Positions 25,771 through 34,340 of a stretch of DNA of 64,000 nucleotides are shown here, piece after piece. How positions within the stretch are numbered: position 1 is the first letter of the stretch; the number at the start of each line of letters is the position of its first letter. The notes under the pieces were generated by a model. The model had not been told where the DNA came from, made no database searches, and was given only the letters and a program-made list of their open reading frames with translations. Location of the stretch: positions 1-64,000 of the forward strand of contig JARGOC010000002.1 in NCBI GenBank assembly GCA_029212365.1, written 5' to 3'. This DNA is from Roseovarius sp. Its GTDB lineage: Bacteria > Pseudomonadota > Alphaproteobacteria > Rhodobacterales > Rhodobacteraceae. Made by a program: the position numbers and the translations under genes.

Positions 25771-26775
25771 CTACGTCGCCTCTCTCAGATCACAAGCGGT
25801 CAACGCAGGCCACAAATGCCCGCCGCTCTGCAGCGAACTTGCCCAGTCTGCCAAATGCTTGGCCCAATGCGCTTCGCTGCCGTCTTCGTCGCGCCAGGAC
25901 CACAAGCGGCAGGTCAGCTGATGGAGCGGATATTCCTCGCTGAACCCGATTGCGCCGTGAACCTGGTGCGAGATTGACGAAACCGTTGTTGCAGCTTCTG
26001 CCGCGCGCACTTTGGCAGCCGCGGCCGAAAGCACGAAAGGTTCCGACTGCTCGAGGGCCGTATCAAATGCGGCCACTGCCATGTCGGCGGCAACTGTGGC
26101 GGCACAGCCATGTGTTGCAAGGACGGCCAGTTGGTGCTGAACGGCTTGGTGCTTGGACAGCGGCCGACCGAATTGTTCACGTTCGTTGCAGTAGTTCATG
26201 CACATGGCCGCAACCGCATCTGTCGCGCCCGCGATTTGAACTGCCCTCAGCATCGCCATTGCCGCGCGCAAGACGACCGGCGCACATGCGATGTGGGCGT
26301 CCGGCTTTGCCTGCGTGGTCAGGGTCAGGGTATCGCGCGCCTCGCCTGCATAGTTGAGGGCAGGCTGCCAGTCTTCAGCGTTAGGGTGTAGGACAGATAC
26401 CGCCAGCCCCGCGTCCGTTTCGCAAAGCTGTACCACTGTTTTTAGGAACCGACCGAACGGAACCGCCGCCTTGCCATCCCAGGCAATCGCTGCCGGGCCC
26501 TCGATGGGGTCCAGGTCAGCCTCGCCCAGCACCCAGTTGGCCAGCAGTGTTTCGCCCAGTGGCAAGGCCACCCCATGCGCGGCCGCAACCCGCACCGGCG
26601 CAAAGGCCTCGCGGGCTGATAAGCCGAACCCGCCCCGATCCTCGCTTAGCAGGGCCAACGGGAAACCCGCGTCTTCTACTGCCGCCCAAAGAGCGGGGTC
26701 AAAATCCTTGTCGTCCCGGTCAGAGAAGAGCTTCTCTGCCGACTCATTGACCATGGAATAGGTCGAATCATCCAT
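25771..26775 (-). CDS. Acyl-CoA dehydrogenase-like subunit, divergent
   Basis: At 334 residues this is shorter than usual acyl-CoA dehydrogenases, and the N-terminal and middle domains are poorly conserved: the middle barrel lacks the TEPxxGSD flavin motif. The C-terminal helical domain is recognisable (NEREQFGRPLSKHQAVQHQLA, HQVHGAIGFSEEYPLHQLTCRLWSWR). The shape fits the beta-type partner of a heteromeric dehydrogenase whose other subunit is the next gene, which starts one base after this stop. It is first in the operon, divergent from an IclR gene, with a perfect palindrome between them. Confidence 0.87.
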   Translation of the reverse strand: MDDSTYSMVNESAEKLFSDRDDKDFDPALWAAVEDAGFPLALLSEDRGGFGLSAREAFAPVRVAAAHGVALPLGETLLANWVLGEADLDPIEGPAAIAWDGKAAVPFGRFLKTVVQLCETDAGLAVSVLHPNAEDWQPALNYAGEARDTLTLTTQAKPDAHIACAPVVLRAAMAMLRAVQIAGATDAVAAMCMNYCNEREQFGRPLSKHQAVQHQLAVLATHGCAATVAADMAVAAFDTALEQSEPFVLSAAAAKVRAAEAATTVSSISHQVHGAIGFSEEYPLHQLTCRLWSWRDEDGSEAHWAKHLADWASSLQSGGHLWPALTACDLREAT

Positions 26776-26827
26776 TTTGCGCCCTCAGCCTTGTTTTAGA
26801 CATGTCTGCTCCCGTCTCCTCGCATTC

Positions 26828-26852
26828 TACCGTTTCACACAGTAAAACGGTA
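26828..26852. promoter_or_regulatory. Perfect operator palindrome TACCGTTT-N9-AAACGGTA
   Basis: Eight-base arms are separated by nine bases (CACACAGTA), 53 bases upstream of the dehydrogenase operon and about 290 bases from the divergent IclR start. Symmetry, size and position are those of an IclR-type operator. The regulator at 27143 is the obvious candidate to bind it. Confidence 0.6.
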
Positions 26853-27142
26853 CTTCATTTTGGTAATAGCACATGCATTGCAAGATGCAACTGATTCACT
26901 GCGCTGCTCGCCAAATGGGCAAGCAGGCACATGCCAGGATCGCCCGCGGGAGCAATTTCTGTGGCGCTAGCTTCGCGGGTGTGGGTGTTATGCGGGGGGT
27001 GCGAGCCCTCTCGTTTGATGGTGCGATCTAATGTTTGATGCTGGTAATGTTCATCATTTACATGCCAAAACGTATTTTTTGGGTCTGTTCGCGATCTGCA
27101 CAAGTGCCGGTTCGGGAAATGACAGGGAAGGGGATAGCCGAA

Positions 27143-27937
27143 ATGGCCTACAAACCAGTGATCGCAGCCCTGCGGGTGCTCGACGTTCTGGCTGCGGTCA
27201 GCAAGACAACCGGAGAGGCCACGGTGGGTAAAATCCACCGGCTAACTGGGCTGGACAAGGCAACCATCGTGCGGATGCTATACACGCTGAACCATGCCGG
27301 ATACGTCGTGCGTGATAGCAAAACCCAGACCTACCGTGTGACCGGCAAGACCTTGCAACTGAGTGTGGGCTACAACCGGCATCAAACCATCGGTGCCATC
27401 GTGTCAGAGGATTTGACACAGTTTCGCCAAAGCATCGGCTGGCCCTCGGATGTATCGATCTTCGACGAGGAGGCGATGCTGGTCATTGAGACATCCCGCG
27501 AGGCCGAACCGATGCGGTTCTTTCGCAAGCCGGGATACCGGGCACCAATGCTCTATACTAGCCTTGGACGTGCCTACCTTGCCTTTTGCCCAGAAGAGGA
27601 ACGGCAGGCATTTCTACAGAGCGCGCAGGAGAACCCCGCGCCTGAATTCGCTCTGTCGCGTGAGCCAGATGCCTTGGAGGCACTGCTAGAGACCGTACGG
27701 GCACAGGGCTATGCGACCATGGATGAAAGCTATTCAAGTGAATACTATGATTCCCAGTTCTTTAGCATAGGTGTTCCGATCCGCAGCCAATGGCGGGTGT
27801 TTGGTGCGATGAATATCATCTATCTGCGCCACACCATGAGCCCCGATGAGGCCCGTGATAAGTTTCTCGGCGCATTGTGCGATGTCGCCGACAAGTTAGC
27901 TGCGAAGCTTCAAGCGCATTCAGGTGATATTAACTGA
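27143..27937 (+). CDS. IclR family transcriptional regulator
   Basis: This 264-residue regulator has a winged helix-turn-helix at its N-terminus (VGKIHRLTGLDKATIVRML) and a GAF-like effector domain. The ATG at 27143 is chosen because AAGGGG lies 10 bases upstream and the protein then begins MAYKPVIAALRVLDVLAAV, normal for the family. An ATG at 27119 would add eight residues. It is transcribed away from the dehydrogenase/crotonase/CoA-transferase operon and probably controls that operon and itself through the palindrome at 26828. No downstream partner gene follows on its strand for over 500 bases. Confidence 0.92.
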   Translation: MAYKPVIAALRVLDVLAAVSKTTGEATVGKIHRLTGLDKATIVRMLYTLNHAGYVVRDSKTQTYRVTGKTLQLSVGYNRHQTIGAIVSEDLTQFRQSIGWPSDVSIFDEEAMLVIETSREAEPMRFFRKPGYRAPMLYTSLGRAYLAFCPEEERQAFLQSAQENPAPEFALSREPDALEALLETVRAQGYATMDESYSSEYYDSQFFSIGVPIRSQWRVFGAMNIIYLRHTMSPDEARDKFLGALCDVADKLAAKLQAHSGDIN

Positions 27938-27946
27938 TTGGGTGTG

Positions 27947-27973
27947 GGAAAAACCTGAGGGTCATGTTTTTCC
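27947..27973 (+). terminator. Possible terminator hairpin after the IclR gene
   Basis: GGAAAAAC (27947-27954) pairs with GTTTTTCC (27966-27973) over an 11-base loop, nine bases past the stop. The stem is AT-rich and the following sequence is CTATACTTTA, so termination is plausible but not strong. Confidence 0.4.
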
Positions 27974-28383
27974 TATACTTTAAGTACCATCGTAAAATGC
28001 GCGCGGGGTGTTTGATTGGCACCTGTATCCCGAAGACATTGTGCGGCTGCAAAGCCCTTTGAGCTGCGCCCCAGGTTCTGCCTGCTGATCACCTTTTTGC
28101 GCAAACGTCCATGTGGCGATTCTTGGCGAAGGTCGGATCGGCTTTGGAAGCAGCCAATGGGGTACTTAATCCTCAATTAAGACTTCATAAAGTTATGCGT
28201 CTTTGGTCTCTTACTTGGACTCTACAACGCAAATCCCGCTCGCATCACATAAAAAAGTGTCTTAGCGATAAACCTTCAGACCAGCACAAATTTATCAACA
28301 AAATAAGCCCCATCGCCGCAACCGTCCTTTGATAAAGGCCGGCGCCGGCAACCTCAAAATCAACAAAAAGCCATATGATGAAT

Positions 28384-28434
28384 TATGAATCAGTATTCAT
28401 ATTTATTGACAGAGTTACAGATTCTGAATAGCAA
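28384..28434 (+). promoter_or_regulatory. Operator palindrome and promoter of the 28.5-40.9 kb operon
   Basis: TATGAAT-CAGT-ATTCATA (28384-28401) is a perfect dyad with seven-base arms. Four bases downstream begins a perfect -35 box TTGACA (28406-28411), followed after 17 bases by a weak -10, TAGCAA (28429-28434). The spacing suits a repressor, or an activator touching the -35 region. The TetR-family gene at 39396, inside the operon, is the likely binder since TetR operators are often short dyads of this type. Confidence 0.55.
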
Positions 28435-28503
28435 TTACCTGGGAGACATGACGCATTCAAAGCGCCAAAGGGCGTGGGGGGGTGCGAACGACGGAGGAAA
28501 TCA

Positions 28504-29298
28504 GTGACTTACGAAAGCTATCGCACGCTGCGAATCGAGAACAATGATCGTGTACTGACAATCACGATGAACGAACCAGAAAAATTGAACGCTGTCGGAG
28601 AGCGGATGCATGAGGAGCTGGCGCAAGTATTTGTCGATGCTGCGCTTGACGTCGACGTCGACCTTATCGTTCTGACCGGTGAGGGCCGCGCGTTTTCAGC
28701 GGGCGGCGACATCGAGTGGATGCAAAAGATGATCGACGAAGAGGGCGCGTTTGAGAAAACTGCGGCCGAGGGCAGACGGATCGTCTTCAGTATGCTTGAT
28801 TGCGAAAAACCGATCATTGCGAAGGTGAACGGCCATGCCGCTGGGCTTGGTGCTACGCTGGCGCTTTTCTGTGACGTGATCTTTGCGTCTGAAAAGGCCA
28901 AGATCGGCGATCCACATGTATCTGTCGGCTTTGTCGCTGGCGATGGTGGTGCAGTGATCTGGCCACAGTTGATCGGTTTTGCCCGCGCCAAGGAATACCT
29001 GATGACGGGTGATATGATCCCGGCCGTCGAGGCAGCCCAGATGGGTCTGATCAACCACGCGGTGCCCATGGATGAGCTTGATGCGCGGGTCGACGCGTTT
29101 GTCGAGAAGCTGCAGAAGGGTGCCAAAAAGGCAATTCGCTGGAGCAAAATGTCAGTAAACATCTCGCTCAAACAGCTTGCGCACAGCATCATGGATGCTT
29201 CTCTCAGCCTTGAAGCGCTGTCAAACAAGACCGCCGATCACCAAGAAGCTGTCAACGCTTTTCGTGAGAAACGCGATCCGGTCTTTAAAGGGCGCTAG
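28504..29298 (+). CDS. Enoyl-CoA hydratase/isomerase family protein
   Basis: This is a 264-residue crotonase-fold protein. The GTG at 28504 is the start, with GGAGG six bases upstream. The oxyanion-hole segments are SAGGDIEWM and GHAAGLGATL. The two catalytic Glu positions are Thr (GATLALF) and His (GDPHVSVG), and the loop reads VAGDGGAVIWPQ, so this is not a standard hydratase. FCDVIFASEKAKIGDPH is otherwise close to the family. It is the first gene of a long operon ending near 40920 with a dehydrogenase, SDR, two ligases and an ABC importer. Confidence 0.9.
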   Translation: MTYESYRTLRIENNDRVLTITMNEPEKLNAVGERMHEELAQVFVDAALDVDVDLIVLTGEGRAFSAGGDIEWMQKMIDEEGAFEKTAAEGRRIVFSMLDCEKPIIAKVNGHAAGLGATLALFCDVIFASEKAKIGDPHVSVGFVAGDGGAVIWPQLIGFARAKEYLMTGDMIPAVEAAQMGLINHAVPMDELDARVDAFVEKLQKGAKKAIRWSKMSVNISLKQLAHSIMDASLSLEALSNKTADHQEAVNAFREKRDPVFKGR

Positions 29299-29319
29299 TG
29301 GGTATTTCGGAGAGTAAGC

Positions 29320-30483
29320 ATGGATTTTCAGGAACCAGAACACATCACCATGATCCGCGATACGGTGCGCCGTTTTGTGGAGGCGGAAATGCCGCGGGAT
29401 GCAGCCCGAAAATGGGACAGGGAAAACACGTTTCCACGGGACATCTTTGACAAACTGGTGGCCCTTGGCCTGACTGGTCTGACGATTGACGAGGAATATG
29501 GCGGGAGCGGGCGCGATATCCCCGCCACCATGGTGGTGATCGAAGAATTGTCGCGGCGAAGCCTTGCTGTCTCGGTTCCCTACATCATGTCCACCTGCTA
29601 TGCGGGCATGAACTTGGGGGAATGCGCCTCAGAAGAGCAGAAGCGTGATCTGCTGCCAAAGGTGGTCGCAGGTGAGATCCTGTTTGCCTATGGTTGGACC
29701 GAGCCGGATGTGGGTGCCGATCTTGCTTCGGTAAAGACGACAGCCGTGCGTGATGGCGACGAGTTGGTCATCAATGGCTCAAAGCGGTTTTGCTCTGGTG
29801 CGGCGATTTCGGACTATATTTACGCCTTGGTGCGGACTGGTCCGGCGGATGAGCGCTACAAGAACCTTTCGATCGTACTGATCCCGCCGACGACCGAGGG
29901 TGTCTCGATCACTGGTATCGACTGCATGGGAATGAAGGGTGCTGCAACGACAGATGTGTCCTTTAGCGATGTGCGTGTACCTGCGGCGAATATCATTGGC
30001 GGTGAAGATGGTTGGAACCGCGGATGGGACTTCATTGTCGGTTCGGGACTGGATGTTGAAAAGCTCGAAGTTGCGGCCATTGCTTTGGGATTGGCCAGTG
30101 CCGCCTTTGACGATAGCTGGCAATATGTTCAAGAGCGCAAACAGTTCGGTAAGAGTGTCGGCTCGTATCAGTCCACTCGCCACATGCTGGCGGATATGCG
30201 AACCTCGCTTCATTCCTGCCGTTTGATGATGATGCATGCTGCCTGGCTTGCTCAGCAGAACAAGCCTTGCCGTCTCGAAACATCAATGACCAAGCTGCAC
30301 ATCTGCGAGGCGGGCAAGAAGATTGCGCTCGATGCGCAGACAATTCTAGGCGCCTATGGTTACGCCAAGGACTATGACGTTGAACGCTACGTGCGCGACA
30401 GCCTGCTGATGCCGATTATCGGGGGGTCAGCGGCAATCCAGCGCAACAATATCACCAACTGGATGAACTTGCCGAAAAAATGA
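29320..30483 (+). CDS. Acyl-CoA dehydrogenase
   Basis: This 387-residue FAD enzyme desaturates an acyl-CoA at the 2,3 position. AYGWTEPDVGADLASVKTTA is the flavin-side motif, and QERKQFGKSVGSYQSTRHMLADM and GAYGYAKDYDVERYVRD are in the C-terminal domain. The usual EGT glutamate is replaced (MPIIGGSAAIQ). GLDVEKLEVA provides a Glu at the isovaleryl-CoA dehydrogenase position, pointing to a branched or ring-bearing substrate. It follows the crotonase by 21 bases. Both likely act on the acid activated by the ligase at 31409. Confidence 0.92.
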   Translation: MDFQEPEHITMIRDTVRRFVEAEMPRDAARKWDRENTFPRDIFDKLVALGLTGLTIDEEYGGSGRDIPATMVVIEELSRRSLAVSVPYIMSTCYAGMNLGECASEEQKRDLLPKVVAGEILFAYGWTEPDVGADLASVKTTAVRDGDELVINGSKRFCSGAAISDYIYALVRTGPADERYKNLSIVLIPPTTEGVSITGIDCMGMKGAATTDVSFSDVRVPAANIIGGEDGWNRGWDFIVGSGLDVEKLEVAAIALGLASAAFDDSWQYVQERKQFGKSVGSYQSTRHMLADMRTSLHSCRLMMMHAAWLAQQNKPCRLETSMTKLHICEAGKKIALDAQTILGAYGYAKDYDVERYVRDSLLMPIIGGSAAIQRNNITNWMNLPKK

Positions 30484-30605
30484 CCGGCATGGAAGATCGG
30501 TTGTACCTCGGGAGGAGCTGACAACCAAAAATCAGGAGGCATCACAGGGTAGGGGCTGCTGTTTGTTGCAGTTCCGGCACCGATCAAACTTGAGTGGAGG
30601 AGAAG

Positions 30606-31412
30606 ATGGTCAACAAAAGCAATGCAACCGCTACATTTGATTTCACGGGTAAGACCGTGGTCATCACCGGCGCGGCCAGCGGCATCGGGATGCAATGTGC
30701 CCGTGATTTTGCAGCCGCCGGCGCCAATGTTGCTGTGAATGATATCAGCGAGGCCGACTTGAATGATCTCGCAGCCGAAATTGGCGGGCTGTCACTGGCT
30801 GGTGATGTTACCTCTGAGACTGCTGTTCAAGAGTTGACCAAGACGGTTGTCGAGACCTGGGGCGGGATCGATTTTCTGATCAACGCCGCAGGTATAGCAG
30901 ACGAGATGAAGCCGACCTTTGAGCAGGACATCACTGCCTGGCAGCGCGTTCTGGATGTTTCGTTGCGCGGCAGCTACCTGATGGCGCGCGAGTGCGGTCA
31001 GGTGATGGCGAAATCCGGCTCTGGCTCGGTGGTTAACTTCTCTTCGATTGCAGGGATTGTCGGCTTGCCGGGCAGGAATGCATATTCTGCGGCCAAGGCT
31101 GGGCTGTCGATCATGACGCGTGGACTTGCGTCTGAATGGGGCGGTCTGGGCATCAGGGTGAATGCGATTGCACCGGGTTATATTGACACCCCGATGGTCG
31201 AAGGGCTGATGTCACGCGGCAGGATCGGGACCGATCCTATCTTTAAGCGCACCCCACTGGGGCGTTTTGGCAGGCCTGCCGAAATCTCGGCTGCGGTGCA
31301 GTTTCTGTGCTCGGATTCTGCTTCCTATATCACCGGCGTCACGCTTCCGGTCGATGGTGGGTATTCAAGCTTTGGCGGAAACGCATTGCCCGAGGCCGGG
31401 AGCCTGGCATGA
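30606..31412 (+). CDS. SDR family oxidoreductase
   Basis: This is a classical 268-residue SDR with TGAASGIG nucleotide motif, Asp46 after strand two (NAD preference), NAAG at 93-96 and the catalytic Ser146/147, Tyr160 and Lys164 (YSAAK). The ATG at 30606 has GGAGGAGA upstream; a GTG at 30594 is less likely. In this operon it is well placed as the 3-hydroxyacyl-CoA dehydrogenase step after the crotonase. It overlaps the ligase start by four bases. The preceding 120 bases hold no gene. Confidence 0.93.
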   Translation: MVNKSNATATFDFTGKTVVITGAASGIGMQCARDFAAAGANVAVNDISEADLNDLAAEIGGLSLAGDVTSETAVQELTKTVVETWGGIDFLINAAGIADEMKPTFEQDITAWQRVLDVSLRGSYLMARECGQVMAKSGSGSVVNFSSIAGIVGLPGRNAYSAAKAGLSIMTRGLASEWGGLGIRVNAIAPGYIDTPMVEGLMSRGRIGTDPIFKRTPLGRFGRPAEISAAVQFLCSDSASYITGVTLPVDGGYSSFGGNALPEAGSLA

Positions 31413-32992
31413 CCGGTGCATGTGTTCCACTGCCAGACACGATAGAATGGCGCACGCCGTTCGATCTGCTTGCGCGGAATGCAGCGCTTTACCCAAACAA
31501 GCTGGCTCTGGTGGCGTCCAGTGCCGAGAACATTGAGCTGCGTCTGAGTTACGCCGCACTGGCGCATTCGATTGATCGTGCAGCCGATGCCTTGCGCAGT
31601 TTTGGGGTGCAGCGTGGCGATCATCTGGCGATCCTGATGACCAACCACGCGGCGGCTGAATACGTTACAATTGCCTGGGGCGCGATGCGGCTCGGGGCGG
31701 TGGTCGTGCCTTTGAACACGCGGTTTGCGGTGCCCGAACTGCTGGCGGCAATCGACCATATGGATTGCCGGTATCTGGTGCACGAACCCGATTTTGACGA
31801 AACGGTTGCAGGCTTGATCGACCAGACTGACCAGATCAAGGGTCGATGCATCAAAGTCGGCAAAGGTGGCGACTGGAGCGCAAGATTTGAAGCGGGTCAG
31901 GCCTTGCGCGGCGGCTTTCCTGATCTCTCGTCAGAGGATCTGGCCGACATCCTGCTGACGTCGGGAACGACCGGTCGCCCAAAGGGCGTGATGTTGACCC
32001 ATGGTAACGCGGTTGCGACCGGGGCGGCAATCGCGGGCGGTTTGGACTTGGGGCCGCAAGACACATATCAGAGCCCGTTCCCGTTGTTCACGTCATCCGG
32101 GTTCCATTTCAATATGATGGCCTCCTGGTGGGCCGGGGCCACGACCATCATCGAGACAGAAGTCGACGTCGAGGCGACGCTGGCGCGGATAACCCGTGAA
32201 CGTACCACAGTGTATTGCGCGGTGCCGACGGTTTATATTTTCATGCTGAATGCCTTCGATCCCGCTCTCCACGATCTGAGTGCGATGCGGGTTTTTGATT
32301 ATGGCGGTGCCCCAATGGCGCAAGACGTGATCGAACGTCTGGCCAAGACCTTTCCACATGTCGAGCTGCGTCAGACGTACGGGCTGACGGAGGCGGGGCC
32401 GTCGGGCACGTTTTTGGCCGGGCGCGATGCGTTGCGCAAACTTGGATCGCTGGGGACGGCCATGCCCATGTGCGATGTCAAGATAATGCGCCCCGATGGC
32501 AGCGAAACCGACCCCGACGAGATGGGCGAGGTCGTCATGCGGGGGCCTGCCGTCAGTCAGGGCTACTACAAGCAACCGGACGCAACTGCTGAGACATTCC
32601 GCGATGGCTGGCTTTGGAGCGGGGATCTGGCCCGGCGGGATGCCGACGGATACCTGTTTTATATGGACCGCAAGAAGGATGTGATCATTCGCGGCGGTTT
32701 CAACATCACCTCAATGGAGGTGGAAGACGCGGTATTCAAACATCCTTTGGTCGAAGAAGTTTCGGTGGTGTCTATTCCGCACGACAAACTTGGCGAGGAC
32801 CTGTGTGCCTTCGTCGTGCCCGGCAAATCAAAATCGGTGACCAAAGAGGAACTGATGGATTTTCTGGCCCCTCGGATCGCTGATTACAAGATCCCAAGGA
32901 ATTGGGTGTTCGTGCCCGAGTTGCCACGCAATCCAACGGGCAAGATTCTTAAGAATGAATTACGGGAGAGGGCGCGAAACTACGCGTTCTGA
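31409..32992 (+). CDS. Acyl-CoA synthetase (AMP-dependent ligase)
   Basis: This 527-residue ligase activates a carboxylic acid with ATP and CoA. The P-loop is LTSGTTGRPKGVMLTHGN, then YGLTEAGPSG, WLWSGDLARRDADGY, DRKKDVIIRGGFNITSMEVE and the C-terminal Lys in NPTGKILKNELRE. The ATG at 31409 overlaps the SDR stop; longer frames run into SDR coding sequence. It precedes the ABC importer by 32 bases, so activation is probably directly coupled to uptake. Confidence 0.93.
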   Translation: MTGACVPLPDTIEWRTPFDLLARNAALYPNKLALVASSAENIELRLSYAALAHSIDRAADALRSFGVQRGDHLAILMTNHAAAEYVTIAWGAMRLGAVVVPLNTRFAVPELLAAIDHMDCRYLVHEPDFDETVAGLIDQTDQIKGRCIKVGKGGDWSARFEAGQALRGGFPDLSSEDLADILLTSGTTGRPKGVMLTHGNAVATGAAIAGGLDLGPQDTYQSPFPLFTSSGFHFNMMASWWAGATTIIETEVDVEATLARITRERTTVYCAVPTVYIFMLNAFDPALHDLSAMRVFDYGGAPMAQDVIERLAKTFPHVELRQTYGLTEAGPSGTFLAGRDALRKLGSLGTAMPMCDVKIMRPDGSETDPDEMGEVVMRGPAVSQGYYKQPDATAETFRDGWLWSGDLARRDADGYLFYMDRKKDVIIRGGFNITSMEVEDAVFKHPLVEEVSVVSIPHDKLGEDLCAFVVPGKSKSVTKEELMDFLAPRIADYKIPRNWVFVPELPRNPTGKILKNELRERARNYAF

Positions 32993-33024
32993 TTAATTTT
33001 AAACTGAACGTTAAGGAGGAAACA

Positions 33025-34275
33025 ATGGTTCAGATAAGCAGACGGAAAGTGCTTCACTTGTTGGGAGCAGGTGTAGCAACAAGCGCTTTGAGCGCTCCAA
33101 TGTATGCGCGTGCTCAATCGGCGCCGTATAAGATGGGATTTGTCGGCGCGCTCAGCGGGCCAGCAGAAGCCTTGGGTCGACCAATGCTTTTCGGCACCCA
33201 ACTGGCTGTAGATGAAATCAATGCCGCAGGCGGCATCAACGGACGCAATATCGAACTGCATGTCCGGGACAGCAAGGGGAAGCCTGATACAGGTACTGTC
33301 ATGGCGCGCGAGCTCGTCGGCGAGGGCTGCAACATGCTGCTCGGCTGTGTTTCGAGTTCAGTTGCCCTGGCAATCAACGGCATCCTCAAGCAGGAAAACG
33401 CCACCCTCATCACTGCCGCGGCCCATTCGCTGCGCCTTACACATGAGGATTTCAACCCGCACTACTTCCGGGTCACTGACAATCCGTATATGCGCCAGCG
33501 CGCCCAGGCAAAACTGATGGCGGAACTCTATCCCGAGGTCACCACTTGGGGTGGGCTGATCCCGGACCACGAATATGGTCGCTCGACATGGGAATCTTAC
33601 CAGCACGGGTTGAATACCTTCTACCCGGAACTGGCAGGTGTGCAGCCTACAATATCCGACCCCATTCTGACCCAATATGGCGGCAGCGATTATCGCAACT
33701 ATATTGCCTCAGCACTGCGTGACCCGGCTGTCGGGTTCTTCAGCTCGCTTTATGGCGGTGATGCGATCAGCCTGTACCAACAGGCCAAGCCTTATGGCTT
33801 CTTCCAGAAGAAGGCACCATTCGTCGATTCAGCAAATGAGTTCATTCCTGCCCGCGCGATGAAGCAGGAACTGCCCGAAATGTGGGTTGGCTCGCACTGG
33901 TATTTTGGTGCGTTCAAAGGCAATGCCATCAGTGATCAGCTGTACACAAAGTACTCTGAGGAAACAGGCAACAAGCATCCAGATGGCTTTGTCTCCGAAG
34001 GTCATGCCACGGTAATGGCTTATGCTGGCGCGTTGGCCAAGGCACCTGAAGGGACCACAGAAGATGTGATCTCGGCGCTTGAAGGCCTGACCTTTGAAAC
34101 GGCGACCGGCTCGCGGACGTTGCGTGCAGAAGACCACCAAGCGATCAAACCGGTGATCATCTATCGCCTGCGCGGCGCAGATAATGATGCCGGATTCGAG
34201 ATCATGGAGTACCGCGTCATTGACGGTGCGGAAACCATCGAAGACGCAACGCCGGGCCAACCGGTGAACTGGTAA
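33025..34275 (+). CDS. ABC transporter substrate-binding protein, LIV type, Tat-like signal
   Basis: This is a 416-residue periplasmic receptor of the leucine/isoleucine/valine-binding family (type 1 fold). The N-terminus QISRRKVLHLLGAGVATSAL has a twin-arginine pattern followed by a hydrophobic core and an AxA-like site near YARAQ, so export is probably by Tat as a folded protein. YKMGFVGALSGPAEALGRP and AVDEINAAGGINGR are the ligand-domain signature. A strong AAGGAGG ribosome binding site precedes the ATG. In this operon of CoA enzymes the ligand is more likely an organic or aromatic acid than an amino acid. Confidence 0.92.
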   Translation: MVQISRRKVLHLLGAGVATSALSAPMYARAQSAPYKMGFVGALSGPAEALGRPMLFGTQLAVDEINAAGGINGRNIELHVRDSKGKPDTGTVMARELVGEGCNMLLGCVSSSVALAINGILKQENATLITAAAHSLRLTHEDFNPHYFRVTDNPYMRQRAQAKLMAELYPEVTTWGGLIPDHEYGRSTWESYQHGLNTFYPELAGVQPTISDPILTQYGGSDYRNYIASALRDPAVGFFSSLYGGDAISLYQQAKPYGFFQKKAPFVDSANEFIPARAMKQELPEMWVGSHWYFGAFKGNAISDQLYTKYSEETGNKHPDGFVSEGHATVMAYAGALAKAPEGTTEDVISALEGLTFETATGSRTLRAEDHQAIKPVIIYRLRGADNDAGFEIMEYRVIDGAETIEDATPGQPVNW

Positions 34276-34283
34276 GTACTGTC

Positions 34284-34317
34284 GGCACCGGCGCGTAACG
34301 ACTGCGCCGGTGCCTTT
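34284..34317 (+). terminator. Strong intercistronic hairpin (attenuator-like)
   Basis: A perfect 11-base-pair stem, GGCACCGGCGC / GCGCCGGTGCC, with a nine-base loop and a short TTT, lies between the binding protein and the first permease. Such hairpins give more binding protein than permease by partial termination and 3' protection of the message. Confidence 0.65.
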
Positions 34318-34340
34318 CCAATCTAGAGAGGTGCTTGCCT

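Larger units (their letters stand above)
27938..28503. other. Intergenic region, 566 bp
   Basis: Apart from a hairpin next to the IclR stop and the promoter/operator at 28384-28434, I see nothing identifiable. The stretch 28150-28380 is AT-richer than its surroundings and has stops in all frames on both strands, which could mean old non-coding or degraded mobile sequence. A 12-base palindrome GCCGGCGCCGGC lies at 28338-28349. Confidence 0.45.

Noticed and set aside
28338..28349. Palindrome GCCGGCGCCGGC
   Set aside because: It is only 12 bases, of low complexity, far from the mapped promoter and without a repeat elsewhere; it may be a chance GC palindrome.
28111..28380. AT-rich gap as an insertion sequence remnant
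   Set aside because: The composition is suggestive, but I could not recognise transposase motifs, terminal repeats or a target duplication.
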